DNA from: an uncultured Methylophaga sp.
GTDB lineage: Bacteria; Pseudomonadota; Gammaproteobacteria; Nitrosococcales; Methylophagaceae
Assembly (NCBI GenBank): GCA_913055695.1
Contig: CAJXKF010000001.1
Location: 390,354-454,353 of the forward strand
Direction: 5' to 3'
DNA: 64,000 nt
Each line of letters starts with the position of its first letter. The stretch's first letter is position 1. The notes beneath the pieces are model-generated. The model saw nothing but the letters and a program-made list of their open reading frames with translations. It made no database searches and was not told where the DNA came from. Positions 50,794-61,029 of this stretch are shown piece by piece. The translations under genes were made by a program, and so were the position numbers.

Positions 50794-53106
50794 TTAAACA
50801 AGCACTAATTCATCATAGATAGTCTGATAAGACTCGGTCATCGCTTGTACAGAAAATCTTTCCTGTGCTCGTTTTTGATTAAATTCCCCTATTTCTAAAC
50901 GTCGTTCTCTATCATTTAATAATTCAATAATAATATCCGCTAGCTGTTCACTGTTACCATATTCTGCGAGAAGTTCTGGTTTACCAATAATTTCAGGCAG
51001 TGCACCGATATTGTAGCCAACGACTGGAAGACCCATGCTCATTGCAAACGGTGCTACCTGTCCAAAACTCTCTTTCCATACCGGTGCAACAAAAAGACTT
51101 AGTTTCTTATACCATTCAGGAAGAGTTTCATATTCGACATAACCTGTAAATATGAATGAATCTGATACTCCAGCTTCCTTGCATTTCTTTTTGTATAGCT
51201 CAAGATTAGTTCCGCCGCCAACAATGATTACTTTTGTTTGTGGGCGTTTTTTTACTACATCGATAAATGGGTCTATGGACTCTAGATTTAACTTATCATT
51301 TTCAAGCCTATATACCATTCCAATACAATCATCAACTACGTTTTCAATTTTGTTATTGAATAACTCAAAATCACTGCCGGGGTGAATTGTGACTGAGTTT
51401 TCCGTTAGGGAACCAAAAACGGTTTTGACGTAATCACTGACATAAACATACCTATCAATATCTTCTTCAATAAGGGGATCAACTGGTGTATTAATATTTT
51501 CAATAATTTTGCAGTCTTGACTCTTGAGTGATTGATAGACGCTTTTATACCAAGGTTCATCGCAATCTCCCCAATAATGAATGTGAACAATATCAGGGGA
51601 ATAATTATTGAGAAAAGCCTCAAACTCTGTCGGATTTGTTCCTGGAAGGTACTGATAAGGTGAAATTTTAGGATAAGCAGGGACATCTGGAGTGGCAGAG
51701 GTTACAACTTCATGGTGATAATTATCCAAATCTTGGACAATGTCTGCCACCAAACGACTGGAACCGCCAAGCATAAAATTAGCAATTACATGTAATACTT
51801 TTGGTTTATTATCTGATTGAAAATTTATTTCTGTTTTATTCTCATTTATGGTGGGTCTGATTACCCTTTTCAATTTTTCAGGAGTCGCTATACCAGCCAA
51901 TATTCTCGTTAACTTATAAAGTTTTTTGAAACTAAATGGATCATTTGATAGACAATTAGTTAAGCTATAAATCCTTGAAGCTTTAATCATTTGGATCTCA
52001 TGATTTCTTATTTTAAGATCGTTAGTCAGACTTTCCATAATTTTATCTTTTTCGAGAATCGTCTGTTCCAATCCGTTTACTGTATCTTTTAATTGCGTAA
52101 CATTAAGTTCAGATTCGAGAATAGTATTCTCTTTTTCGAGAATCGTCTGTTCCAATCCGTTTACTGTATCTTTTAATTGCCTAACATTAAGTTCAGATAT
52201 AGATAGTTGTTCATTAAGTTTAGGAACATTCAAGTTATGCTCACCTAATTTTTTATTTCTCTCACTAATTAACTTAATAGCCTTTAAAGCAATCTCGAAT
52301 TGATCATCTGAGAATTTTTTTGAAGTTTGTGGAGGGGTTTTACTATATTTGAAAGCAGTGAAATCACAGGAATATAGTTTTTGTATTAATTCTATACTGC
52401 GTGTAGTGATAACCTCAGGAACAAAAGGTATCAAACTCTCATTTGAATGGTTAGTTTGAAAAGGATCTATAAAATTTTCACCCAGATGTTTTTTCAAAAG
52501 CACACTCAAGTCTTTAGTGTCCTCTAATTTAGATATTTTTGTGTAATTGATGATCTCAGGATGTAAAAGAGTTGTTTGAGGAGTCCAATGGGGATCCCAA
52601 AAATCTGGCACCTCATTTTCAGCTAAATGTTGAAGAAATTTTTCGAATGATCTTGCTATGTCATCAATCGAGTTAATTGGATGATTAAAAAACTCACGAT
52701 CAATATAATTTTTACTTTGAAGTGGTTCTTTATACAGCAACTTCGATTGCCATGCAGAAAACAATCTTGTAAAGGGATTACGGACTAATGCAAACTTAAA
52801 GTAATCACTGGTATTTAACACGTCGATTAAACTAGTTTTTGAAAGTCCTGTAATGTTTGGGGATACTTTGTGGAAAGTATCATGTATAGCTAATTCTGAT
52901 GTACTCTCGAAGCTATTGATTGCACATTGCTCAAGTTCATCTCTCAGCCCTTCGATATCGGCAAACCACCATTTTAGTGATGTGCATGCCACCTTAGGCG
53001 TCGCAACATAAAAGATCTTATGGCGTTTAGATAAGTAACTATTGAATTTCAAATAATTTGCTAATTCATCGAAATCAAAAGATTTAAATTCTGAATTATT
53101 TCTCAT
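50794..53106 (-). CDS. Trimodular protein: N-terminal sulfotransferase, central coiled coil, C-terminal GT4 glycosyltransferase
   Basis: FYVATPKVACTSLKWWFADIEG (5'-PSB-like) and FALVRNPFTRLFSAWQSKLL (3'-PB-like); heptad coiled coil; VLHVIANFMLGGSSRLVADIVQ ... KESFGQVAPFAMSMGLPVVGYNIGALPEI (GT4). Confidence 0.88.
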   Translation of the reverse strand: MRNNSEFKSFDFDELANYLKFNSYLSKRHKIFYVATPKVACTSLKWWFADIEGLRDELEQCAINSFESTSELAIHDTFHKVSPNITGLSKTSLIDVLNTSDYFKFALVRNPFTRLFSAWQSKLLYKEPLQSKNYIDREFFNHPINSIDDIARSFEKFLQHLAENEVPDFWDPHWTPQTTLLHPEIINYTKISKLEDTKDLSVLLKKHLGENFIDPFQTNHSNESLIPFVPEVITTRSIELIQKLYSCDFTAFKYSKTPPQTSKKFSDDQFEIALKAIKLISERNKKLGEHNLNVPKLNEQLSISELNVRQLKDTVNGLEQTILEKENTILESELNVTQLKDTVNGLEQTILEKDKIMESLTNDLKIRNHEIQMIKASRIYSLTNCLSNDPFSFKKLYKLTRILAGIATPEKLKRVIRPTINENKTEINFQSDNKPKVLHVIANFMLGGSSRLVADIVQDLDNYHHEVVTSATPDVPAYPKISPYQYLPGTNPTEFEAFLNNYSPDIVHIHYWGDCDEPWYKSVYQSLKSQDCKIIENINTPVDPLIEEDIDRYVYVSDYVKTVFGSLTENSVTIHPGSDFELFNNKIENVVDDCIGMVYRLENDKLNLESIDPFIDVVKKRPQTKVIIVGGGTNLELYKKKCKEAGVSDSFIFTGYVEYETLPEWYKKLSLFVAPVWKESFGQVAPFAMSMGLPVVGYNIGALPEIIGKPELLAEYGNSEQLADIIIELLNDRERRLEIGEFNQKRAQERFSVQAMTESYQTIYDELVLV
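52047..52198 (-). repeat. Near-perfect in-frame tandem duplication (68-bp units, 84-bp period) in the coiled coil
   Basis: Copies 52047-52114 and 52131-52198 differ at one base; encode (V)RQLKDTVNGLEQTILEKE and (V)TQLKDTVNGLEQTILEKD; 84 bp = 28 aa = 4 heptads. Confidence 0.93.
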
Positions 53107-53714
53107 TTATGGTTAACTTTCTCAATGACAATCACTTTTCCGACGCTAGTCACTTTTGCGAATAAACCAGATTCAATTAATTCATCTATTAGCTTGTGTG
53201 GTCCTAAGTTTTTATCTGTAGCGTCATCAAAAGCGATTAATCCATCAGGCTGCATATGGTTTATCCAACTATCAAAGTCGTTTTTTACGCCGTTGTAGCT
53301 ATGATCACCATCAATCCACAATAATGATATCGGCTCGTTCCAAGTTTTACAGAATTTATCACTGCTCAAATTAATCAATGAGACGATTTCGCTACATTTA
53401 TTGCTGAGCATTGCTCTATAAAACTCAGTTCGGTCTTTAGGGCCAAAAACACCACCCAGCACACCAGTAAATTTCTTGTGTGGATCGATAGCATATACTG
53501 GGACTCCGGCACCATCAATTGATCCTAAACCAAGGAAAACTGATGACCTACCTCGATAAGAACCAACCTCGACGATGCACCCACCCATCGCACTTTTAGC
53601 CAACTTATAAAGAAGCAAAGCCTCTTCAAAGCTAATCATACCTTCAGTATTTTCAAAGCATGTTTGTAAAGTATTTACTTTTACTGTAGTGAGCGATTCA
53701 GAATAACTCTGCAT
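53103..53714 (-). CDS. Class I SAM-dependent methyltransferase (Methyltransf_24-like)
   Basis: GCIVEVGSYRGRSSVFLGLG; LLWIDGDHSYNGVKNDFDSWINHMQPDGLIAFDD; overlaps both neighbours. Confidence 0.8.
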   Translation of the reverse strand: MQSYSESLTTVKVNTLQTCFENTEGMISFEEALLLYKLAKSAMGGCIVEVGSYRGRSSVFLGLGSIDGAGVPVYAIDPHKKFTGVLGGVFGPKDRTEFYRAMLSNKCSEIVSLINLSSDKFCKTWNEPISLLWIDGDHSYNGVKNDFDSWINHMQPDGLIAFDDATDKNLGPHKLIDELIESGLFAKVTSVGKVIVIEKVNHK

Positions 53715-55053
53715 TGGGCACCTTTGTTGACATATCTACATATCCAAACGATATAGGTTTGTTTACAGGAACAACACGAAACATAATCGCGTCTAATATT
53801 CGATGAGCGCAGTTTGGTTCTTGTGAAGACCAAATACCACCACCAATGAAATAGCTGCCGGGTAGCACATCCATTTTGAAACTAAAATCAACTCGGAAAG
53901 ATTTTCCAGTATCTATAACTTCAAGAAATTTTCCTTCTTCTGGATAGCGTTGACCTGTTATGACTACTCCAGAAATAGAGCGAATATGGACGCCGAAAAA
54001 TATGCCCGAAAAATTAGTCATCAACTTCCCAGCAACTTCAATCGTGTAGTTAGCCCCTGGTTGAAGTATGTTTACCTGATGCCCCTTAGCATTGAGTATA
54101 CGTATTGATTTAATCTCAGCACCCTGAGATGGATATGCGATAGCGGATTCAGATACAAGTCCAGAATCGAAACTTTCAAATGAATGAGAGTTCGGGATGC
54201 TGGCAGACTCATCTTGCTCTTTTTTATCTCGAGAACCCATAGTCTTATCTTCTTGAAGATATTGATTTATCAATCGATCTTTCTCAACGTCTGGAGCGTA
54301 TATAAGTTTCTGATAGGCACGGATAGTTTCAGGCGCAGAACTGAACATAATACGCTGTCCGTGATCAAGCAACAGAGTTCTATCACATAATTCGACAATG
54401 CTTTCTGCTGAATGAGATACAAAAAGAATGGCACATCCTTTGCTCTTGAGTTTCTCCAAACGTGCAAAACATTTCCTCTGAAACTTTTCGTCACCAACAG
54501 CAAGTGCTTCATCAACGACAAAAATATCCGGCTCGATCACCGCTTGAACAGCAAAAGCTAACCTCACTGTCATGCCGCTTGAATAAGTTTTAACTGGCTG
54601 CTCTATAAACTCGCCGATATCAGCAAAAGCTACGATTTCATCAAATTTTTGTTCAACTTCTTTTCTGCTTAAACCAAGTATTGCTGCATTCATGTATATA
54701 TTCTCACGCCCAGTAAACTCGGGATTAAACCCGGAGCCCAGCTCGAGTAGCGCAGCAATTCGACCATGAGTAACTACAGTTCCTCTTGTTTGTGTTAATG
54801 TGCCACAAATAATTTGCAAAAGTGTTGATTTGCCTGAACCATTCCGACCAATGATGCCAACAGTTTCGCCTTTTTTTACACTGAACGAGACATCATTCAA
54901 GGCCCAAAATTCACGAAAATATTGCTTTGGAGTAGATCTGAACAGTCGTGAAACTCTTGGCGCGACCATCTGCTTCAGGCGATCTCTTGGCTTGCTATAG
55001 ATGTGAAAGCATTTAGCCAAACTTGTGACTTCGATTGCTTTATCAGAGCACAT
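53698..55053 (-). CDS. wzt: Polysaccharide ABC transporter ATPase (Wzt) with C-terminal carbohydrate-binding domain
   Basis: GIIGRNGSGKSTLLQIICGTLTQTRG, KTYSSGMTVRLAFAVQAVIEPDIFVVDEALAVGD; about 180-aa C-terminal beta-rich extension (Wzt_C-like). Start trimmed to MCSDKAIEV. Confidence 0.92.
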   Translation of the reverse strand: MCSDKAIEVTSLAKCFHIYSKPRDRLKQMVAPRVSRLFRSTPKQYFREFWALNDVSFSVKKGETVGIIGRNGSGKSTLLQIICGTLTQTRGTVVTHGRIAALLELGSGFNPEFTGRENIYMNAAILGLSRKEVEQKFDEIVAFADIGEFIEQPVKTYSSGMTVRLAFAVQAVIEPDIFVVDEALAVGDEKFQRKCFARLEKLKSKGCAILFVSHSAESIVELCDRTLLLDHGQRIMFSSAPETIRAYQKLIYAPDVEKDRLINQYLQEDKTMGSRDKKEQDESASIPNSHSFESFDSGLVSESAIAYPSQGAEIKSIRILNAKGHQVNILQPGANYTIEVAGKLMTNFSGIFFGVHIRSISGVVITGQRYPEEGKFLEVIDTGKSFRVDFSFKMDVLPGSYFIGGGIWSSQEPNCAHRILDAIMFRVVPVNKPISFGYVDMSTKVPNAELF

Positions 55054-55882
55054 CAGCAAATCCTTTTCGTGCTTTTTGGAAAATATAAAACCCAATGACC
55101 AAAATAGAAAGGGCAATTAAGGTATATATAGTCAAACTACTGTAGTTAGGAGTTTTTCCCCAAATTAGAACATCTCGTGATTGTTCCACAATAAATGTTA
55201 GTGGGTTGACCATAAATAAGGATTGATATGCCTCTGGAAGTCGCTCGATAGGGAAAAATACTGGCGACATAAACAGTAAAACGGTTGCGAGGACTCCCGT
55301 GAATTGCGTTATATCTCTGATAAATACACCAATTGCTGATAGTACATAGCTCAATCCTACACATAGAATGATTAGGGGCATTAGTACAAGTGGGAACAGC
55401 AAAGCTTCGATTGGAGGTAAACCAACTACGATTACAAAAAAAATAAACCAAATCAGTAGGCTAACTAATGAATGAAAAAATGCGCTTAAAACTACTACTA
55501 TCGGCAATATTTCCAGTGGAAAAACCACCTTTTTTACATAATTAGTGTTGACCAGAATTGTAGCAGGTGATCTTGTTATTGTTTCAGCTAAAATCGAATG
55601 CAATATCAGTCCGATAAAAAGCACAACCGCAAAAACAAATTCACCCTCTTCCTGACCATTTAGCTGCAAGCCCCATTTAGCTTTGAACACAACAGAGAAT
55701 ATAAAAGTAAAAACAAGCAACATTAGCAATGGGTTGAGAAATGACCAGCCAATTCCTAGCAAAGAGCCCCTGTAACGACCAACAACTTCTCGCTTTGTAA
55801 GTTGCTTGATCAGTGAATAGTTTTTGAATAGGGATCTTGACAAAGCTAAGAGGGATAATTGATTTGATGCATTCAAGTTCAA
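55043..55882 (-). CDS. wzm: Polysaccharide ABC transporter permease (Wzm); start uncertain, probable TTG near 55882
   Basis: LIKQLTKREVVGRYRGSLLGIGWSFLNPLLMLLVFTFIFSVVF; six hydrophobic spans; directly upstream of wzt. Confidence 0.88.
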   Translation of the reverse strand: MNLNASNQLSLLALSRSLFKNYSLIKQLTKREVVGRYRGSLLGIGWSFLNPLLMLLVFTFIFSVVFKAKWGLQLNGQEEGEFVFAVVLFIGLILHSILAETITRSPATILVNTNYVKKVVFPLEILPIVVVLSAFFHSLVSLLIWFIFFVIVVGLPPIEALLFPLVLMPLIILCVGLSYVLSAIGVFIRDITQFTGVLATVLLFMSPVFFPIERLPEAYQSLFMVNPLTFIVEQSRDVLIWGKTPNYSSLTIYTLIALSILVIGFYIFQKARKGFADVL

Positions 55883-56427
55883 GAGAATACCTCGGCAAAC
55901 CGAAAGAGGGTTGCAGAAGCATCTTTTTCTGATAATTGGGGTTCGATACCTGTCGGCCAATTAATGTCTATATCAGGATCATTCCAAACAATACATCTTT
56001 CACTCTCTGGCGCATAATAATCTGTAGTTTTGTATAAAAATTCCGCTGTTGATGATAGCGTCAAAAATCCATGAGCGAACCCTTCTGGAATCCAGAGTTG
56101 CTTTTTATTTTCGGCGGAAAGAACTTCACAAACCCACCTGCCAAATGTAGGTGAACTCTTACGTATGTCAACAACTACATCCAAGACTTCTCCCTCCACC
56201 ACTCTCACTAACTTCCCTTGAGCATTTGGCGCTAACTGGTAATGCAAACCTCTCAGTACACCTTGTGTAGATTTTGAATGATTGTCTTGTACGAAATTGA
56301 TTTTTTTACCAATAGTGGCTTCAAATTTTTGCTGATTAAAGCTTTCGAAGAAAAAACCTCTCTCATCACCGAACACATCGGGTTCGATTAGGAATACGTC
56401 TGGAATTTTTGTTGGTGTCGCTTTCAT
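55879..56427 (-). CDS. rfbC: dTDP-4-dehydrorhamnose 3,5-epimerase
   Basis: PDVFLIEPDVFGDERGFFFESFNQQKFEATIG; DNHSKSTQGVLRGLHYQL. Confidence 0.96.
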   Translation of the reverse strand: MKATPTKIPDVFLIEPDVFGDERGFFFESFNQQKFEATIGKKINFVQDNHSKSTQGVLRGLHYQLAPNAQGKLVRVVEGEVLDVVVDIRKSSPTFGRWVCEVLSAENKKQLWIPEGFAHGFLTLSSTAEFLYKTTDYYAPESERCIVWNDPDIDINWPTGIEPQLSEKDASATLFRFAEVFS

Positions 56428-56494
56428 AAGTCTTCATTAATAATTTACTAGTCGAGAATCTATCGTTTCATGAAGTGAGGACTCGCTAGGAAGA

Positions 56495-57379
56495 TTAATT
56501 ACAATGCTCGCGCAGAACCTGCATAAGATATTGTCCATAACCATTTTTTAGCATCGGTGTAGCCAAGTTCTCAAGTTCATTAGCTGTAATCCACTTTTTG
56601 CAAAAAGCGATTTCTTCAGGACATGCGATTTTGAGTCCCTGTCGATTTTCAATGGTTTGAACGAACTGTGCTGCATCTAGCAGACTCTCATGAGTGCCTG
56701 TATCTAACCAGGCAAAGCCCCGCCCCATCTTTTCAACAGATAAATTATCTTGCTCAAGATAACGTTTATTGAGATCGGTTATCTCCAACTCTCCACGAGG
56801 AGAAGGTTTAATTTCTTTTGCATAATCAATAGCATGCTCGTCGTAGAAGTATAAGCCTGTGACGGCATAGCTAGACTTAGGTTTTGCCGGCTTTTCTTCC
56901 AAACTCAGTACTTTTCCCGACTTATCAAAATCAGCCACACCGTAGCGCTCTGGATCATGAACATGGTAGGCAAATACTGTGGCCCCATCTTTCCTTGCAT
57001 CAGCAGATGCAAGTAATTCATCTAGAGAATGACCATAGAAAATGTTATCGCCTAGAATCAGTGCCGACGGGCTTCCATCGAGAAAATGTTCAGCAATTAA
57101 AAGTGCTTGTGCCAAACCATCAGGTGAGTTTTGGACAGCATATTTAATATCCAGCCCCCACTGTTCACCATTACCAAGTAAATCTTGAAACCTGGGAGTA
57201 TCTTGGGGTGTTGAGATAATTAAAATCTCACGGATATCAGCCAACATCAATGTTGTCAGCGGATAGTAAATCATGGGTTTGTCAAAAACGGGCAACAATT
57301 GTTTTGATATCGCCTGTGTGGCCGGATAGAGGCGCGTGCCCGAGCCACCCGCAAGAATGATTCCTTTTCGTTTACTCAT
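56495..57379 (-). CDS. rfbA: Glucose-1-phosphate thymidylyltransferase
   Basis: [41 protein letters not shown]. Confidence 0.97.
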   Translation of the reverse strand: MSKRKGIILAGGSGTRLYPATQAISKQLLPVFDKPMIYYPLTTLMLADIREILIISTPQDTPRFQDLLGNGEQWGLDIKYAVQNSPDGLAQALLIAEHFLDGSPSALILGDNIFYGHSLDELLASADARKDGATVFAYHVHDPERYGVADFDKSGKVLSLEEKPAKPKSSYAVTGLYFYDEHAIDYAKEIKPSPRGELEITDLNKRYLEQDNLSVEKMGRGFAWLDTGTHESLLDAAQFVQTIENRQGLKIACPEEIAFCKKWITANELENLATPMLKNGYGQYLMQVLREHCN

Positions 57380-58278
57380 GATTGATTCTCTATGTATTCT
57401 GTTACCATCCTTTCGACATGAAAACGCCAATCTGGCAATTCGATTTCAAGCAAGGATTTTAATTTTTTAGTATCCAGTTTTGAATTGGATGGTCGCACTG
57501 CTGGGCGAGGAAATTCAGCAGTCGTAATTGCCTCTACCTCATTTGACTGGACTTTTAGAGTAATCCCTAAAACAGCTGATTTCTCTAAAACATATTTTGC
57601 AAAATCATGCCAGCTCGCTTCCCCTGAAGCCACTAAGTTATAGATTCCGGAATTTTTCTCAGTAAAGTCAGTTTCCTGATGAATTCTCATTACCAGTTGT
57701 GCAGTGACATCAGCAATTAGTTCAGCACTAGTAGGCGCACCAAATTGATCAGCAACAACCTTTAGTTCATCGCGTTCAGTAGCCAGCTTGATCATGGTTT
57801 TGGCAAAATTGTTGCCACGAGAGGCATAGACCCAACTGGTTCGCAAAATAAAATGTCTACAACCACTTTTTAAGATGGCTTGCTCACCATCAAGCTTACT
57901 TTTGCCATAGACTGATTGCGGGTTGGTGAGGTCATCTTCGCTGTAGCGGCCGGACTTTTTACCATCAAAAACGTAATCAGTAGAATAATGAACTAGAGTA
58001 GCGTTGAGTTTGTTCGCTTCTTCAGCCAGTAAAGCGACCGCTTCTCTATTTACCTGATAAGCACTCTCAATATATGTCTCTGCTTGATCAACAGCAGTGT
58101 AAGCAACCGCATTGACAATAATGTCAGGTTTAGAGTCACGGACGATGTCTCGAAGTTGCTGAAAGTTCTGAAAATCAGCTGTCGAACGGTCGTGAGCTTC
58201 AAGCTCTCCCAGTAGCGACAATGATCGCTGGCATTCCCAGCCTACCTGCCCGTTTACACCTAGTAAAAGAATTTTCAT
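57376..58278 (-). CDS. rfbD: dTDP-4-dehydrorhamnose reductase
   Basis: [57 protein letters not shown]. Confidence 0.96.
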   Translation of the reverse strand: MKILLLGVNGQVGWECQRSLSLLGELEAHDRSTADFQNFQQLRDIVRDSKPDIIVNAVAYTAVDQAETYIESAYQVNREAVALLAEEANKLNATLVHYSTDYVFDGKKSGRYSEDDLTNPQSVYGKSKLDGEQAILKSGCRHFILRTSWVYASRGNNFAKTMIKLATERDELKVVADQFGAPTSAELIADVTAQLVMRIHQETDFTEKNSGIYNLVASGEASWHDFAKYVLEKSAVLGITLKVQSNEVEAITTAEFPRPAVRPSNSKLDTKKLKSLLEIELPDWRFHVERMVTEYIENQS

Positions 58279-59354
58279 GCGTACTGTTTAGTCACCCAAT
58301 CTCTGTATTCACCACTCACAATGTGTTGAACCCATTCCTGATTATTTAGGTACCATTCAACGGTTTTACGGATCCCTGACTCAAAGGTCTCAGATGGCTG
58401 CCAGTCTAGTTCGCTGTTTATTTTCTCGGCATTGATAGCATAGCGTCTGTCATGACCTGGGCGATCAGTGACGAATGTTATTAACCCTTTATAACCCTCT
58501 GGATTCTTTTCTGAGCGAGAGAATTGGCTATCTGGGGTAAGCTCTTCCAGCAAATCACAAATCGTATTAACGATGTCCAAATTGGCTTTTTCATTAAGTC
58601 CACCGATATTATAGACCTCACCGACCTTCCCGGCCTCCAGCACACGTCGAATAGCACTGCAATGATCACTCACATAAAGCCAGTCACGAATTTGCTGGCC
58701 GTCACCATAAACGGGCAATGGCTTCCCGGCCAGTGCGTTGTGAATCATCAATGGGATTAGTTTTTCAGGAAACTGAAAGGGGCCATAGTTATTGGAACAA
58801 TTTGTCGTTAATACCGGTAAACCATAGGTATGGTGGTAGGCTCTGACAAGGTGGTCAGACGAAGCTTTACTAGCACTGTAAGGACTGTTTGGTTCATAAC
58901 GATGCTTTTCCGTAAAGGCTGCGGCATCTGGTGCCAGGGTGCCGTAAACTTCGTCAGTTGATATATGCAAAAAACGAAAAGCATCTCTATCAACATCCTC
59001 AAGACTATCCCAATATGAGCGTACCGTCTCAAGCAATCTGAATGTTCCAACAATATTAGTTTCTATGAAGTCTTCCGGTCCATGAATCGATCGATCTACA
59101 TGTGATTCTGCTGCAAAATTCAAGATTGCTCTGGGCTTGTGTTCGAATAGTAACTTCCTTACTAATTCGGCATCACCAATGTCACCTGAAGCAAACGTAT
59201 AGCGCTCGTCGTCGGATAATGATGACAAGTTTTCTATATTGCCTGCGTAGGTCAACTTGTCGAGGTTTACTACTGGCTCGTTTGTTTGGGAAAGCCAATC
59301 ATGAATAAAATTTGAGCCTATAAAGCCGGCTCCGCCTGTTACGAGAATAGTCAT
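58275..59354 (-). CDS. rfbB: dTDP-glucose 4,6-dehydratase
   Basis: [52 protein letters not shown]. Confidence 0.97.
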   Translation of the reverse strand: MTILVTGGAGFIGSNFIHDWLSQTNEPVVNLDKLTYAGNIENLSSLSDDERYTFASGDIGDAELVRKLLFEHKPRAILNFAAESHVDRSIHGPEDFIETNIVGTFRLLETVRSYWDSLEDVDRDAFRFLHISTDEVYGTLAPDAAAFTEKHRYEPNSPYSASKASSDHLVRAYHHTYGLPVLTTNCSNNYGPFQFPEKLIPLMIHNALAGKPLPVYGDGQQIRDWLYVSDHCSAIRRVLEAGKVGEVYNIGGLNEKANLDIVNTICDLLEELTPDSQFSRSEKNPEGYKGLITFVTDRPGHDRRYAINAEKINSELDWQPSETFESGIRKTVEWYLNNQEWVQHIVSGEYRDWVTKQYA

Positions 59355-59357
59355 GTT

Positions 59358-60284
59358 TTATAATTTTTTGAGTATTGTGGCGCCCATAAGCGCAATGTTG
59401 CCGATATGAGACTGTCTATAGAGCCTCGCATTCTTGGCGAGTCTGAATCTTTGATAAAGATTTGCTTCACGAAGCCTTTCAAACTGTTCAAGAGTTTTCT
59501 GATTCTCACACGTAAAGAGAGGTTTAGCTGTTTTCAAAGCTCTTAAGTTGACTTCATTCCATTTCTTGAATCTTCCATTTATCAGAGATAGAACACGACT
59601 CAAATTAGCAGTCCAACTTGTATTAGCACCGATCTCATTGTTTTCATGCTGACGATAACGCACTGTAGGGTGTGTATCGTATATTACTTTGCCACCAACA
59701 CCTGTTACGAGCATGTATGTCCACCAATCATGGCTGACTATTTCATGAATACCGACCTTGGATATTAGCTGTTTCGTTTGACGGTTAAATAACATGGTAT
59801 TTCCACCAGCCAAGCTCTGAACTAATGCATTTTGAAAGCTGGGCTTTCTGGTAAATAAGCAAGATAACTTACCGGTCATTTCACCAGTCTCAGTAACTAT
59901 TTTAGTTCGGGAGCAATAAAGAGTGGCTATAGCATTTTCAATCGGAGCTAACGCACTGACAGCTCGTGATAATTTATCTCTTTCCCAAATATCATCTTGG
60001 TCACAATATGCAAAAAAGTCTGCCTCAATTTTTTCATCACAAACCAGAGAAAGAAAATTACTTGCAAAACCTTTTTGAGGGCCTAACCTGACAGTGAAGC
60101 TGCCTTTATTCCAAGACGTTTTATACCTTTCTAAGAGAGTTAGCGTGTTGTCGGTTGAGCCATCATCTGACACATATATATCAATGCTTTCATGCTGCTG
60201 TTGAGCGATTGACTCAAGCTGTTCACCAAGATGCTTTTCACCATTGTAAGTACATAACAATACTGCAATCTTGGCTCTAATCAT
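59358..60284 (-). CDS. Family 2 glycosyltransferase, possibly rhamnosyltransferase
   Basis: AKIAVLLCTYNGEKHLGEQLESIAQQQHESIDIYVSDDGSTDNTL; FFAYCDQDDIWERDKL. Confidence 0.9.
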   Translation of the reverse strand: MIRAKIAVLLCTYNGEKHLGEQLESIAQQQHESIDIYVSDDGSTDNTLTLLERYKTSWNKGSFTVRLGPQKGFASNFLSLVCDEKIEADFFAYCDQDDIWERDKLSRAVSALAPIENAIATLYCSRTKIVTETGEMTGKLSCLFTRKPSFQNALVQSLAGGNTMLFNRQTKQLISKVGIHEIVSHDWWTYMLVTGVGGKVIYDTHPTVRYRQHENNEIGANTSWTANLSRVLSLINGRFKKWNEVNLRALKTAKPLFTCENQKTLEQFERLREANLYQRFRLAKNARLYRQSHIGNIALMGATILKKL

Positions 60285-60396
60285 GCCCGAACTTTTCTGT
60301 GGGTGGTGTTTGATATGAGGGAAGTGTTTCCGTCATTATAGTCATGAAGTACACTTCAACGTTCCATGTTATGCAAGTGGTTTCGATTCAAGTTGC

Positions 60397-60945
60397 TCAT
60401 TTTACCCTGTCACCTTGACCACTACCAGCCATTGTATGGAATAAATACAAAAAATATGACTTCAATGTCAAAGTAGCAATCATTTCTGCATCAGTCTCTG
60501 CCAATAATCTCGGGGTTGACATATCAATTTCATTTATCTGAGCCAACCCTGTAATGCCTGGTCTGACTCCAAATACACCGCGCATTTCACGCTCATGAAT
60601 CAGATCATCTTGACTAAACAAACAAGGCCTGGGCCCAACCAGACTCATCTCACCTTTCAAAACATTCCAGAGTTGCGGCAACTCATCCAACTTTGTCCGG
60701 CGCAGGAAGTTTCCTAGAGGCGTGATTGAGCTTCTGCTTGCTAGATGACTTGCCACATGAGCTGTGTCGATTTTCATTGTGCGAAACTTCACAAGAATAA
60801 ATGGCTTCAAGTGGCGCCCAACCCGTTGCTGTCTGAATATTGGAGAGCCTGTATCGAAAAATCCCATAACACAGATCAGCGAGAGCAGAGGAAGAGTTAC
60901 AATCAAACCCAACAAGGACAAAACAATATCGAAGAATCTAATCAC
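60397..60945 (-). CDS. Small monotopic phosphoglycosyl transferase (bacterial sugar transferase, PglC/WcaJ C-domain type)
   Basis: [79 protein letters not shown]. Confidence 0.9.
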   Translation of the reverse strand: MIRFFDIVLSLLGLIVTLPLLSLICVMGFFDTGSPIFRQQRVGRHLKPFILVKFRTMKIDTAHVASHLASRSSITPLGNFLRRTKLDELPQLWNVLKGEMSLVGPRPCLFSQDDLIHEREMRGVFGVRPGITGLAQINEIDMSTPRLLAETDAEMIATLTLKSYFLYLFHTMAGSGQGDRVK

Positions 60946-61029
60946 GAGTGTTTTCGCATTTATAACGTGTTCTGAGTTGAGGCATATTAACTGATGGTGT
61001 GGAAGTTATGTAGGTTGGAGTTAAAATTG

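Noticed and set aside
52047-52198. Direct repeats that could suggest a CRISPR-like array
   Set aside because: Only two copies, in frame within a coding sequence and encoding coiled-coil heptads. No array elsewhere in the window.
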